This document shows, in pieces, positions 1 to 9,081 of a DNA stretch of 64,000 nt. The stretch covers positions 1 to 64,000 of the forward strand of contig NZ_JSFK01000020.1 of NCBI RefSeq assembly GCF_000783395.1. The letters are read 5' to 3'. The translations under genes and the position numbers were made by a program. The stretch comes from Pseudomonas chlororaphis (GTDB taxonomy: Bacteria > Pseudomonadota > Gammaproteobacteria > Pseudomonadales > Pseudomonadaceae). Positions within the stretch are counted from its first letter, which is position 1; the number at the start of each line of letters is the position of its first letter. The notes below the pieces were generated by a model. That model was not told the DNA's origin and did not search any database. It was given only the letters and a program-made list of their open reading frames with translations.

Positions 1-2023
1 CCCACTCCCAAAAGAAACTCGCCCCACCGGCCAGTTGCCGCTGCAAGATAACGTGAGCGTCGTCGTAGTCGTAACGCTCGCTGTCACCGACGGCGTTGGT
101 CGCTTCGATCAGGTGCTGATAAGCGTCGTAGCGGTAACTGACCAGCGCCTGTTCGGTGCTCCAGGCACCGTCGTGAAACACCTGGTAATCCACACCGAGC
201 AACTGCGCGCGGTCATAGCGCAACAACAGCGAACGCCCGGCGCCGTTGTCCAGTCGCTGCACCCGGTCAGATCGATCGCGCTGCACCGTCAGACGATTGC
301 CATAGGCATCGCTGATCGCCGTCAGCCGTCCCGCACGAAAGTGATAAAACCGCGCCGTTTCCCCGGCCAGCGCAAGGATCAGCTCTTCCGGCTCATCGCC
401 CAGAAAGATCGCCGCCCGAGACAGGCTGTTGTGAATCGCCGGCCGTGCAGCACTGGGCAGCGGAAAACGGGTACGCCGGTTTTCATGGTCGACCCAGACC
501 ACAAAGTCGCCTTCAAACGCCAGCCGATGCGCCAGCGAATGACTCCAACCAAACCCCAACCCAACATCGATTTCGGCGGCACTGCTGCGATACAACCGTG
601 TGAACTCGAACGGCAACACCCCATCGAGCACCGCATCGGTGAGGGTCAGCAGTTCTTCACCGGTGACCATCGACACCGGGCAACCATTGGTGCAGGTGAA
701 GGGCACGCAATCGGCGCTGTCGCCGTTGGGATTTCTCGCCTGATCCGGCGAATCGTCGTGAGGCTCATGCCGTTCCAACCGGCTCGAAGCGCCAGACTTG
801 TCCCGCACAACAGGCGCCGGATTCGGCACCGTCAACACCAGCGAATCGGCCTGACGAATGTTCAGCGGTATCGACGGTGTCGCTTTCAACTCAACGTCAC
901 GCACATTGAGCATCAGCGGCTTCAAAACGCTGGCATGCCGCGTCAAATCCGCCGAGGACGTCAGTTCGGCCAAGCGCAAAGCCGAAGCCGCCAACCACTC
1001 CCGAGCGCGTGGTGACTTGACCTTCGCCAGCACTTTGCTGCTCAGGCGCACCGGCACGCCGACGCCACCCGACAACGCCGTCAGCAGAAAACCGATCAGC
1101 AGTTCAGCCCGAACCTCGGCCACCACTTCGGCCAGATACTGCGGCGGCAGCATCTTCAGCCAACTGCTAAACGCGGCCAGATGAATGAACAGCAACGGTT
1201 CGTCACTGAGGACCAGCAAGCCGTTGGCAATGGCGTCGCTGGAGGCATTCAACAACGCCTCAAGCTCGGCCTCGCTGAGGTACTCCAGCAATTTTTCACT
1301 GTTGGCCTGCAAGTCGGCGAGCAGGGCAAATACCTGTTTGATGTCATCCCAAACGCCGTTCAGGGCTTTCTCGAATCCACGCCAATCGGCCTGTTGCAAC
1401 TGACCGTAACGCTCAAGAAATCCAGCGCTGGAAAACTCCGTCCACTGTGGTTGAAACCCTGCCCACTCAGCGCGCAGCCAGCCTTCCAGGCCTGCAATGG
1501 CACCTTCATAAGAGGCATACAGAGCACGCACATGGTCGGTGGACACATCGGGAAAGAAGGTGATGCGATAACGCTGGCCCCGATCGCAATCGGTCACTTG
1601 CAGAATGCCGCTGGGGCCGATGGTGTGGTGAAGCGGTTCACCGAAAGTCAGCACACCGCCGACATCGGCAATCACCGGTTCAAGGGTCACCGGGGTGTTG
1701 CCAATCGGCACAAATCTCGCGGCCTCGAACATATGCACCAGCGTCAGCGACCCGCTGGCCGAGCACATGACCACCGATGAACTGAGCGGTTGGCGCGACT
1801 TGATCGGCGCGCTGAGGCGAACGTCGTTGCCGACGGTGAAGACCTGCTCGACATCCAGCGCGGTGCCTGTCCAGAACTGCTCGGCCCAGGCGTCGTAGTG
1901 GTTCAGACACAGGCGGAATTCGCGGATCAGGTGTTCGAAGTCCGGCTCGTCGGGATTCAAAGCAGCAACAACGAGCAGGCCGATGCTGTTGTTCAGGGCC
2001 AGAAGCCGATCGGTTGGAAGCAT
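1..2023 (-). CDS. Rhs/YD-repeat protein, 3' end outside window
   Basis: The reading frame is open for 674 codons from the ATG at 2023 to the left edge. An in-frame TGA lies 15 nt upstream of that ATG, so the true start is at or after 2023. Residues 1-430 are a non-repetitive N-terminal region with a hydrophobic stretch near residue 300. Residues about 438-510 (from DCVPFTCTNGCPVSM on) match the DUF6531 domain that precedes Rhs repeats. From about residue 570 YD-type repeats begin (DAYQHLIEATN, YDYDD). Such proteins form a shell around a variable C-terminal toxin and are often exported by type VI secretion. The shell remainder, toxin and immunity gene lie outside the window, so the toxin type is unknown. 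Confidence 0.9.
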   Translation of the reverse strand, partial: MLPTDRLLALNNSIGLLVVAALNPDEPDFEHLIREFRLCLNHYDAWAEQFWTGTALDVEQVFTVGNDVRLSAPIKSRQPLSSSVVMCSASGSLTLVHMFEAARFVPIGNTPVTLEPVIADVGGVLTFGEPLHHTIGPSGILQVTDCDRGQRYRITFFPDVSTDHVRALYASYEGAIAGLEGWLRAEWAGFQPQWTEFSSAGFLERYGQLQQADWRGFEKALNGVWDDIKQVFALLADLQANSEKLLEYLSEAELEALLNASSDAIANGLLVLSDEPLLFIHLAAFSSWLKMLPPQYLAEVVAEVRAELLIGFLLTALSGGVGVPVRLSSKVLAKVKSPRAREWLAASALRLAELTSSADLTRHASVLKPLMLNVRDVELKATPSIPLNIRQADSLVLTVPNPAPVVRDKSGASSRLERHEPHDDSPDQARNPNGDSADCVPFTCTNGCPVSMVTGEELLTLTDAVLDGVLPFEFTRLYRSSAAEIDVGLGFGWSHSLAHRLAFEGDFVVWVDHENRRTRFPLPSAARPAIHNSLSRAAIFLGDEPEELILALAGETARFYHFRAGRLTAISDAYGNRLTVQRDRSDRVQRLDNGAGRSLLLRYDRAQLLGVDYQVFHDGAWSTEQALVSYRYDAYQHLIEATNAVGDSERYDYDDAHVILQRQLAGGASFFWEW

Positions 2024-2218
2024 TCGCAGTCTCTCGCGCACATCAAAAAGGTGCGGGGACTTTGCGGGGGATCAATCAGGAAAGAAGTCGGGCGAGTAGG
2101 CGATGTCTGTAGGATGTTTCGACATGGTTTGTAAGGCGGTATAGGGTTTCGTTTTTTCGTTCACAAAAGAGGGCTTTTACCTGCCCAGGTACCTTCAATG
2201 ACAAAAGGATCAAGCGTC

Positions 2219-2809
2219 ATGTCCAACACAGCCGAGCGGGTCAACATCGTCGACACTCAGGTGTTGTCCCATGACTGGTATCTGCTGAAGAAAATCACCT
2301 TCGACTATCACCGCAACAACGGCGAGTGGCAGCGTCAGACCCGTGAGGTTTACGACCGTGGCAATGGCGCTGCGATTCTGTTGTTCAACCGAGAGCAACG
2401 CACGGTGGTACTGACCCGGCAGTTTCGTTTGCCGGTATTCGTCAATGGCCATGATGGTTTGCTGATCGAGGTGGCTGCCGGGTTGCTTGAAGGCGCTGCA
2501 CCGGAGCAGCGGATTCGCGATGAAGCCGAAGAGGAAACCGGTTATCGCGTGCACGATGTGAAGAAGGTATTCGAGGCCTACATGAGTCCTGGCTCGGTGA
2601 CCGAGAAGCTGCACTTTTTCATTGCCGAATACGACGCCGCATCGAAGGTTAGCGACGGTGGTGGTCTGGAAGAGGAGACCGAAGAACTGGAAGTGCTGGA
2701 GTGGCGATTCGATGACGCGTTGGCGGCGTTTCAGCGCGGCGAGATCTGCGACGCCAAGACCATCATGCTGTTGCAATATGCGGCGATGAATAACCTGTTT
2801 GGCGCTTGA
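2219..2809 (+). CDS. nudK: Nudix hydrolase, NudK (GDP-mannose pyrophosphatase) type
   Basis: A cytoplasmic Nudix hydrolase of 196 residues. The Nudix box is visible around residues 88-112 (GLLEGAAPEQRI followed by DEAEEETGY), supplying the acidic residues that bind Mg2+. The box and overall length resemble E. coli NudK, which cleaves GDP-mannose to GMP and mannose 1-phosphate; substrate is inferred from that resemblance. An ATG at 2198 is also in frame, but 2219 has AAGGA (2204-2208) at a good distance, while nothing suitable precedes 2198. It runs towards the methyltransferase gene, with a single base between the two stop codons and no visible terminator. Confidence 0.85.
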   Translation: MSNTAERVNIVDTQVLSHDWYLLKKITFDYHRNNGEWQRQTREVYDRGNGAAILLFNREQRTVVLTRQFRLPVFVNGHDGLLIEVAAGLLEGAAPEQRIRDEAEEETGYRVHDVKKVFEAYMSPGSVTEKLHFFIAEYDAASKVSDGGGLEEETEELEVLEWRFDDALAAFQRGEICDAKTIMLLQYAAMNNLFGA

Positions 2810-2810
2810 T

Positions 2811-3326
2811 TCAGAACAGCTCGCCGGTTTTGCCAATTTGCGACCACTGACCACCCTCCAGGGTCAGCAAGCGCTCTTTCGCCTCCAGCCCACCGGCAAA
2901 CCCGGTCAGCTTCCCTGACGCGCCGATCACCCGATGACACGGCGCGACAATGGAGATCGGGTTGCGTCCGTTCGCTGCGCCCACTGCCCGCACGGCGCTG
3001 GGATTGCCTATCTGTTCGGCAATCTGGCTGTAGGTCCGCGTCTCGCCGAATGGAATGGTCAGCAGCGCCGTCCAGACCTTTTTCTGAAAGTCGGTGCCAG
3101 CGAAATCCAGTTCCAGATCAAAACAGTCACGCGTCCCGGAAAAATATTCTTCAAGTTGTCGAGCGGTTCGAATCAGGATCGGATTGTCGGGGGCCTCACT
3201 CATCGGCCCGAGGCGCACGCGGTTCGGTTTGTCGTTTTCCCAGAGGATGGCCGCCAGTCGTGAGCCGTTCGCGACCAGCTTCAGCTCGCCGACGGGCGAG
3301 GGCAGGGTGATGAACGTGTAAGACAT
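2811..3326 (-). CDS. ogt: Methylated-DNA--protein-cysteine methyltransferase
   Basis: A suicide DNA repair protein of 171 residues that transfers the alkyl group from O6-alkylguanine to its own cysteine. The active-site motif PCHRV is present with the acceptor at C130, and the helix-turn-helix region that binds DNA precedes it (YSQIAEQIGNPSAVRAVG). Length matches stand-alone Ogt rather than the two-domain Ada. The open frame extends upstream to 3542, but the start MSYTFITLPSPVGELKL at 3326 fits the family N terminus. Convergent with nudK and divergent from ggt, with about 150 bp for both promoters. Confidence 0.92.
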   Translation of the reverse strand: MSYTFITLPSPVGELKLVANGSRLAAILWENDKPNRVRLGPMSEAPDNPILIRTARQLEEYFSGTRDCFDLELDFAGTDFQKKVWTALLTIPFGETRTYSQIAEQIGNPSAVRAVGAANGRNPISIVAPCHRVIGASGKLTGFAGGLEAKERLLTLEGGQWSQIGKTGELF

Positions 3327-3480
3327 GACGGCAGACTCCGGATCAGGGCGGCAACAGCGCCCAGCATACTGCCTGATCGGGGAGGCGCAATACGCAAAGC
3401 CGACCATACTGCTTGGTGCTCTTGAAGCGTTCCCCCCTCTGTTTTGCACAGACCCTGAAAACAAAAAAAGAGATCGACTC

Positions 3481-5208
3481 ATGAAGTACGAACCTTTGGC
3501 CAAATCGCTGATAGCGACCTCACTGGCACTCAGCTGTCTCATGGCTCACGCGGCGTCAGTCGCACCGGTTGCCGCCGAAAACGGCATGGTGGTCACTGCG
3601 CAACATCTGGCGACCCATGTGGGCGTCGACGTATTGAAAAGTGGCGGCAATGCCGTCGATGCGGCGGTCGCCGTGGGTTACGCGCTGGCGGTGGTTTATC
3701 CCGCAGCAGGCAACCTCGGCGGTGGCGGCTTCATGACCATTCAACTGGCGGACGGGCGCAAGACTTTCCTCGATTTCCGCGAAAAGGCCCCGTTAGCGGC
3801 GACGGCCAACATGTACCTCGACAAGGAAGGCAACGTTATTCCTGACTTGAGTACGCGTGGTCACCTGGCGGTGGGCGTGCCGGGCACGGTTTCGGGCATG
3901 GAACTGGCACTGAGCAAATACGGGACCAAACCGCGCAAGGAAATGATTGCCCCGGCGATCAAACTGGCGGAAGACGGTTTTGCGCTGGAGCAGGGGGACG
4001 TCGAGCTGCTGGAGTACGCCACCGACGTGTTCAAGAAGGACATGCGCGATTCCGGGTCGATCTTCCTGCACAACGGCGAGCCGATGCAGGTCGGGCAGAA
4101 ACTGGTGCAAAAGGACCTCGGCAAGACCCTGCGGACCATTTCCGAAAAAGGCGCCGACGGCTTCTATAAAGGCTGGGTCGCCGATGCCATCGTGACCTCC
4201 AGTCAGGCCAACAAAGGCATCATCACCCAGGCCGACCTCGACAAATACAAGACCCGCGAACTGGCTCCGGTGGAGTGCGATTACCGGGGTTACCACGTGG
4301 TCTCGGCGCCACCGCCAAGCTCCGGCGGCGTGGTGATCTGCCAGATCATGAACATCCTCGAAGGCTATCCGATGAAGGACCTGGGCTTCCATTCGGCTCA
4401 GGGCATGCACTACCAGATCGAAGCGATGCGCCACGCCTATGTCGATCGCAACAGCTACCTCGGCGATCCGGATTTCGTCAAAAATCCGATCGAGCATCTG
4501 CTGGACAAGAACTACGCGACCAAACTGCGCGACGCCATCCAGCCGAACAAGGCCGGCGTGTCGGCTGAACTCAAGCCCGGTGTGGCGCCCCATGAAGGCA
4601 GCAACACCACCCACTATTCGATCGTCGACAAGTGGGGCAATGCGGTGTCGGTCACCTACACCCTCAACGACTGGTTCGGCGCGGGCGTGATGGCGAGCAA
4701 GACCGGGGTGATCCTCAACGATGAAATGGACGACTTCACCTCCAAGGTCGGCGTGCCGAATATGTACGGTCTGGTGCAGGGCGAAGCCAATGCCATTGCT
4801 CCGGGCAAGGCACCGTTGTCGTCGATGAGCCCGACCATTGTCACCAAGGACGGCAAAGTGGTGATGGTTGTCGGCACACCGGGCGGCAGCCGCATCATCA
4901 CGGCGACTTTGCTGACCATGCTCAACGTTATCGACTACGGCATGGGCCTTCAGGAGGCGGTCGATGCGCCACGCTTCCACCAGCAATGGATGCCGGAGGA
5001 AACCAACCTCGAAGACTTCGCCGCCAGCCCAGACACGAAGAAGATTCTCGAGAGCTGGGGGCACAAGTTCGCCGGGCCGCAGGACGCCAACCACATCGCC
5101 GCGATTCTGGTCGGCGCACCGTCGCTGGGCGGTAAGCCTGTCGGCAAAAACCGCTTCTACGGCGCTAACGATCCACGTCGCAATACTGGCTTGTCACTGG
5201 GTTACTGA
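3481..5208 (+). CDS. ggt: Periplasmic gamma-glutamyltransferase
   Basis: A 575-residue gamma-glutamyltranspeptidase that hydrolyses glutathione and other gamma-glutamyl compounds in the periplasm. A signal peptide covers residues 1-25 (hydrophobic core, then AHA). The proenzyme cleaves itself before the nucleophile threonine of NTTHYS (T376 in this count), where the large and small subunits separate. The oxyanion and substrate motif PLSSMSPTIV is present at about 445-454. The frame is open from 3325, but the signal peptide and an AAGAGA box ahead of 3481 fix this start. A hairpin and 66 bp separate it from the cysteine hydrolase gene, which may be co-transcribed. Confidence 0.95.
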   Translation: MKYEPLAKSLIATSLALSCLMAHAASVAPVAAENGMVVTAQHLATHVGVDVLKSGGNAVDAAVAVGYALAVVYPAAGNLGGGGFMTIQLADGRKTFLDFREKAPLAATANMYLDKEGNVIPDLSTRGHLAVGVPGTVSGMELALSKYGTKPRKEMIAPAIKLAEDGFALEQGDVELLEYATDVFKKDMRDSGSIFLHNGEPMQVGQKLVQKDLGKTLRTISEKGADGFYKGWVADAIVTSSQANKGIITQADLDKYKTRELAPVECDYRGYHVVSAPPPSSGGVVICQIMNILEGYPMKDLGFHSAQGMHYQIEAMRHAYVDRNSYLGDPDFVKNPIEHLLDKNYATKLRDAIQPNKAGVSAELKPGVAPHEGSNTTHYSIVDKWGNAVSVTYTLNDWFGAGVMASKTGVILNDEMDDFTSKVGVPNMYGLVQGEANAIAPGKAPLSSMSPTIVTKDGKVVMVVGTPGGSRIITATLLTMLNVIDYGMGLQEAVDAPRFHQQWMPEETNLEDFAASPDTKKILESWGHKFAGPQDANHIAAILVGAPSLGGKPVGKNRFYGANDPRRNTGLSLGY

Positions 5209-5221
5209 GGGGCGTAAAAAG

Positions 5222-5243
5222 GGGGCGGGCTCAGGTCCGCCCC
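5222..5243 (+). terminator. GC-rich hairpin after ggt
   Basis: GGGGCGG (5222-5228) pairs with CCGCCCC (5237-5243) around an eight-base loop, 14 nt after the ggt stop. No run of T follows, so this is more likely a transcript-stabilising or partial stop structure between ggt and the cysteine hydrolase gene than a full intrinsic terminator. Confidence 0.4.
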
Positions 5244-5274
5244 TGTCTCAAGGACTGATCAAGGAAGGCTCATC

Positions 5275-5808
5275 ATGACCACCGCATTACTGATCATCGA
5301 CGTCCAGCGCGCCCTCTGTTCGGGCGAATACCAGTGCCATGACATTCACCGCGTGATCGACACCATCAATGGTCTCAGCACCCGCGCGCGCAAGGCTGGC
5401 GTGCCGGTGGTGCTGATCCAGCATGAAGAAAAGGACAGTCCGTTGGCCCATGGCGCCGAAGGCTGGCAACTGGCCGAAGGGCTTGAGACATCGCCTGAGG
5501 ACTTGCGCGTACGCAAGACCACGCCGGATTCGTTCTACCAGACAGACCTGCGCAAACTGCTGCCGAGCGAAGATTTCGAAAAACTGGTCATCTGCGGTCT
5601 GCAAACCGATTACTGCGTCAACGCCACCGTGCGTCAGGCCCATCAACTGGGTTATGACGTAGTGCTTGTGGCCGACGCGCATTCCACTGTCGACAACGGC
5701 AACATGAGCGCCGAAGACATCATCACCGAGCACAACAAGGATCTGGCGCACCTGACCGGCTCTGTGGCGCGCATCGACGTCAAACCCGCCGCCGACATCA
5801 CGTTCTGA
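5275..5808 (+). CDS. Cysteine hydrolase, isochorismatase family
   Basis: A 177-residue cytoplasmic alpha/beta hydrolase. The catalytic triad of the family is visible as D9 (IIDVQ), K81 (RVRKTTPDSF) and C114 (TDYCVNATVR). Family members hydrolyse isochorismate, nicotinamide or other amides; the sequence does not settle which. It starts 66 bp after ggt in the same direction behind a clear AAGGAAGG box, so a shared transcript with ggt is plausible. A REPIN follows its stop codon. Confidence 0.88.
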   Translation: MTTALLIIDVQRALCSGEYQCHDIHRVIDTINGLSTRARKAGVPVVLIQHEEKDSPLAHGAEGWQLAEGLETSPEDLRVRKTTPDSFYQTDLRKLLPSEDFEKLVICGLQTDYCVNATVRQAHQLGYDVVLVADAHSTVDNGNMSAEDIITEHNKDLAHLTGSVARIDVKPAADITF

Positions 5809-5825
5809 AGCGTACACAAAACCTT

Positions 5826-5914
5826 GTGGGAGCGAGCCTGCTCGCGAAGGCAGTGTGTCAGTCGATATTGATAGTGGCTGATCCACCGCTTTCGCGAGCA
5901 GGCTCGCTCCCACA
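5826..5914. repeat. REPIN, GTGGGAGCGAGC family
   Basis: Two inverted REP copies (GTGGGAGCGAGCCTGCTCGC and its complement) face each other across about 45 bp, between two co-directional genes. Each arm forms its own hairpin and the pair can form a long cruciform. Confidence 0.9.
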
Positions 5915-6005
5915 GTGATTGAAGGAAACGGATTGCTGTGACCATCGGGGATTTCCGCGGGCAGCACTGGCATACTGCGCGCCATCCGAAGAATGGAATC
6001 TCTCG

Positions 6006-7019
6006 ATGTTCGCGCTCTCCCTGCGCCAAGCCTTGTTGCTGACGTCCCTTGCGTTCGCCGCTGTTACCCAAGCCAGCAGTTTCGATTGCGCCAGCGCTGC
6101 CAGCAAAACTGAAAGAGCCATTTGTGCAGATCCGTATCTTTCGCGCCTTGATGAGCAGCTTGCAGAGCGTTGGCGCTCGACCCTCGCCAACGTTCCCGAT
6201 CCCAAGGCTCTCAAGACCGATCAACGGCAATGGCTGAAAAGTCGTAACGCCTGTGGCGCCCTCACGGCCTGTTTGCGCCGCCAGTATCTGATGCGTCTGG
6301 CCGAACTGGAGCACGCTACTCAGCCCTTCAGTTGGGACGCGACCTGGCAGCTCATTCCTCCGAGTACTTCAACGGCGGCAACGGTGACAACCCATCGTCG
6401 CGATTCAGCGCACATCACTTTTGATATTGCAGCGGGCGAGGGTGCCAACTCGGGAAATCTCGAGGGTGTCGCCGTATTTGAAGGCAAAGAAGCGCATTAC
6501 GCAGAGGGAGAGTGCACGTTGACGTTCACCCCCATCAATGGCGTTCTGCATATCTCGCAAGTCGGCGCAGATGCCGATTGTGGTGGCGGTATGGGCGTGT
6601 ATTACGCCGGCACTTATGTCGCCTCGGAACAACCGTTGACGCTTGATTACGACATGCTCAGTCTTGGCTTGGCGCGAACACCAGAGGAAAACCAGGCCCT
6701 GCATGGATTGCTCAAGGACGATTATGAAAGACTCGTTGAGCTTTCGGGCACTTTGCAAGTCGGCGATCCCTCAGCCGACGTGCCGGGCAGTCAGGTCGTG
6801 GAAATGTGGATGCGTGGCTTGGGGGGCACCGGCATCATCATGAGCACAACCGACCAGCGTTTCTGGATCATCCTGCTGACCTACGATGGGCAAGGTCATC
6901 AGCGGGCGCGCTATTACACCAACGCGGTGAAATGGAAAGGACGTCTACCCGATGTTCTGCAAGCCTGGTACCAACGCACAAATGGAAATCGCTCGATCAC
7001 TCTGGATTCCATGCCCTGA
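6006..7019 (+). CDS. Secreted LprI/DUF1311-domain protein
   Basis: A 337-residue exported protein with a signal peptide at residues 1-23. Residues about 24-90 carry the LprI/DUF1311 pattern: FDCASAASKTERAICADP, then LDEQLAERW, QRQWLKSRNAC and CLRRQYLMRL, with paired cysteines. Proteins with this domain include lysozyme inhibitors, but many are uncharacterised. The C-terminal 250 residues are not recognised and look like a beta-rich periplasmic domain. The open frame begins at 5919, yet the signal peptide begins at M6006, preceded by GGAA. It stands alone, convergent with the TetR gene. Confidence 0.8.
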   Translation: MFALSLRQALLLTSLAFAAVTQASSFDCASAASKTERAICADPYLSRLDEQLAERWRSTLANVPDPKALKTDQRQWLKSRNACGALTACLRRQYLMRLAELEHATQPFSWDATWQLIPPSTSTAATVTTHRRDSAHITFDIAAGEGANSGNLEGVAVFEGKEAHYAEGECTLTFTPINGVLHISQVGADADCGGGMGVYYAGTYVASEQPLTLDYDMLSLGLARTPEENQALHGLLKDDYERLVELSGTLQVGDPSADVPGSQVVEMWMRGLGGTGIIMSTTDQRFWIILLTYDGQGHQRARYYTNAVKWKGRLPDVLQAWYQRTNGNRSITLDSMP

Positions 7020-7030
7020 TTCCAGACTGC

Positions 7031-7675
7031 TCACGTCGCAAACAAAACCCCACGAATCTCACCCACCCGCGGCGCCACCATCACGCCCTCCAGCACCATG
7101 CGCGTAATCGTCTGCGCCGCCGTTTGATAATCCTCATCCTGCGGCACTTCGCGCCCCATGATCTGGCCCATCTGCCAGCCAATGTTGGTGTACGTGCGCG
7201 TCGCCGACCAGATGAACAGCATCAAATGCTCAGGATCCACCGGCGCCAGCAAACCGCGTTCTATCCAGCTGCGTAAACATTCAACGTTGCGCCGCGCTTC
7301 GGCCTGCAACAGATCGCGGCACTCATCCGGCAACTGGCGACCACCGAGCAGCAACTCGCCGCTGAAGACCTTGGCAATCGCCGGATGTTCGCGAGCAATA
7401 CGAATCCGCGCGGCAACGTAAGCACGCAGCCCCGTCAGCGGATCATCGCTTTCACGCAGCATTGCCGAGGCCTCCAGCAGCGGTTCGACAAACCCCAGCA
7501 GCACTTTGCCGTAGAGGTTTTCCTTGCTCTGGAAGTAGTAATACAGATTGGCTTTGGGCAGCCCGGCACGCGCCGCGATGTCGCGAGTCTGGGTGGCGTC
7601 GAAGCCGTTGGCGGCGAATTCTTCGCTGGCAGCGGCGAGGATCAACTGCTCGTTGCGTACGCGGATAGCACTCAT
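7031..7675 (-). CDS. TetR-family regulator, RutR-like
   Basis: A 214-residue repressor. The N-terminal helix-turn-helix (ILAAASEEFAANGFDATQTR through LPKANLYYYFQSKENLY) is typical of TetR. The C-terminal half resembles that of the pyrimidine regulator RutR (LAPVDPEHLMLFIWSATRTY), but no rut genes are nearby, so the ligand is unknown. The start at 7675 (MSAIRVRNEQ) fits the family; upstream codons to a TTG at 7738 are probably not translated. An AT-rich inverted repeat (ATATA-N7-TATAT, about 7731-7747) in the gap to the divergent acetyltransferase gene is a candidate operator. Confidence 0.85.
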   Translation of the reverse strand: MSAIRVRNEQLILAAASEEFAANGFDATQTRDIAARAGLPKANLYYYFQSKENLYGKVLLGFVEPLLEASAMLRESDDPLTGLRAYVAARIRIAREHPAIAKVFSGELLLGGRQLPDECRDLLQAEARRNVECLRSWIERGLLAPVDPEHLMLFIWSATRTYTNIGWQMGQIMGREVPQDEDYQTAAQTITRMVLEGVMVAPRVGEIRGVLFAT

Positions 7676-7818
7676 GGCAATACAGGTTGGCTGGACGGCA
7701 TGGAAAGGTTCTGGCGATTTCGGTTTCGCAATATACAAAGCTATATAGCGAGGAGGCCAGCATACTCGAAGGGCAGCGCTATGCTGTTTCGATCAATGAT
7801 TGGACACGGAGCAGAAAC

Positions 7819-8277
7819 ATGACTCTTCAGGCAGTGCGAGCCGACGCGACTCATCTGGATGCGGTGGCGGCGTTGTTCGACGCTTATCGAGGTTTTTACC
7901 AGCAGCCGTCGAACCTTGTGCAATCGCGAACCTTCATCGCCGAACGCATGGCTGCCAGCGAATCGGCGATTTTTCTTGCTCAGGATGAACACGGTGAAGC
8001 GCTGGGTTTCGTGCAGCTGTATCCGACGTTCTCGTCCATCGATGCCCACCGCGCCTGGCTGCTCAGCGATCTGTTCACCACGCCCGCCGCACGTGGGCGT
8101 GGCGTTGGCCGACTGTTAATGAACACGGCGCGTGATTTTGCCGTGGCGAGCGGTGCGAAGGGGCTGGTGCTCGAGACCGCTACCGACAACCTTACGGCGC
8201 AAGGCTTGTACGAATCCCTCGGCTACGTACGCGACAGCGGTTATTACACCTACATCCTCGACTTGCGGCAGGGCTGA
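7819..8277 (+). CDS. GNAT family N-acetyltransferase
   Basis: A 152-residue acetyl-CoA-dependent acetyltransferase. Motif A for CoA binding is clear (LFTTPAARGRGVGRLLMNTA) and motif B follows (LETATDNLTAQGLYESLGYV). The acceptor substrate is unknown. The chosen ATG follows GGAG with good spacing. It is divergent from the RutR-like repressor gene across 143 bp, so it may be that repressor's target. Confidence 0.88.
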   Translation: MTLQAVRADATHLDAVAALFDAYRGFYQQPSNLVQSRTFIAERMAASESAIFLAQDEHGEALGFVQLYPTFSSIDAHRAWLLSDLFTTPAARGRGVGRLLMNTARDFAVASGAKGLVLETATDNLTAQGLYESLGYVRDSGYYTYILDLRQG

Positions 8278-8404
8278 GCAAGTTTTTTTCCGATTTCCCC
8301 AATTCAGGCTTTCGCCCGAGGGCTGCTCTCTCTAGAATCCGCCCGGCCTTCGCAATGAAGGCTCAATGCCATCATCTGGTCTTGTACACATAGGGACGGA
8401 CATC

Positions 8405-9040
8405 ATGCAATTCGGGAAAATTCTGGCGCTGGGGTTGGTACTCGCGCTGGGCGGTTGTGCCAGTTTCACCAAAGACGAAGTAGCGCCGGTCACCATGCCG
8501 TCGATGGCCAACTATGCCAACAAGCCAAACGTCTACGTGGATTTCGATTTTTATCAGGGCGAACCGAAAAGCGGCTCCGCCGTGGAAGTGCCACAAGCGC
8601 GCGATCAGCTGAAACCACAGCTGCAAAAAATTCTCACCGATTCGGGCCTGTTCGGCCGTGTCACCCTGGATGAGTTCCAGAAGCAGCCGGGCGACTACAG
8701 CCTGCGTCTGAAAATGTACAACCATCCGCCGAATGCCGGTTCCATGGTGCTGGCCTTCATCAGCGGCTTCAGCATGATGGTGATCCCGGCGTATGGCACC
8801 GATCAGTACACCTTGAGCCTGGAAGGCATGGATGGCCAAGGTCAGGCCCTGACCACCGCGAGCAATCACGATGCGGTCGGCACCTGGTTCGGCATCTGGT
8901 TTATCCCGCTGATGGCCAACACGCCTAAAGAAGCGGTGAATGACACGTTCACTCGTCAGGTCAACGCGCTGCTCAAGCAAATGGTCGATAGCAAGAACCT
9001 GAAGTACTCAGCACTCGAAACTCGTATTCCTCGGGCCTGA
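8405..9040 (+). CDS. Predicted lipoprotein, uncharacterised
   Basis: A 211-residue protein with a lipoprotein signal peptide whose lipobox LGGC places the lipidated cysteine near residue 18, so it is probably anchored in the outer membrane facing the periplasm. The mature part has alternating beta and amphipathic stretches and a hydrophobic segment around residues 115-130 (MVLAFISGFSMMVIPAYG). No known domain is recognised. It converges on another lipoprotein of similar build across a shared terminator. Confidence 0.75.
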   Translation: MQFGKILALGLVLALGGCASFTKDEVAPVTMPSMANYANKPNVYVDFDFYQGEPKSGSAVEVPQARDQLKPQLQKILTDSGLFGRVTLDEFQKQPGDYSLRLKMYNHPPNAGSMVLAFISGFSMMVIPAYGTDQYTLSLEGMDGQGQALTTASNHDAVGTWFGIWFIPLMANTPKEAVNDTFTRQVNALLKQMVDSKNLKYSALETRIPRA

Positions 9041-9043
9041 AGC

Positions 9044-9078
9044 GAAAAAAAAGAGCCGCAATTGCGGCTCTTTTTTTG
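9044..9078. terminator. Bidirectional intrinsic terminator
   Basis: A perfect 9-bp stem (GAGCCGCAA paired with TTGCGGCTC, 9053-9070) is flanked by a run of A on the left and T on the right, so it can stop both converging lipoprotein transcripts. Confidence 0.92.
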
Positions 9079-9081
9079 CCC

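Noticed and set aside
3793..5094. 433-codon open frame antisense to ggt
   Set aside because: It lies wholly inside ggt, is rich in His, Arg and Val as GC-rich shadow frames are, and has no ribosome site or known domain.
5222..5243. Strong terminator after ggt
   Set aside because: No T-run follows the hairpin, so it was kept only as a weak structure.
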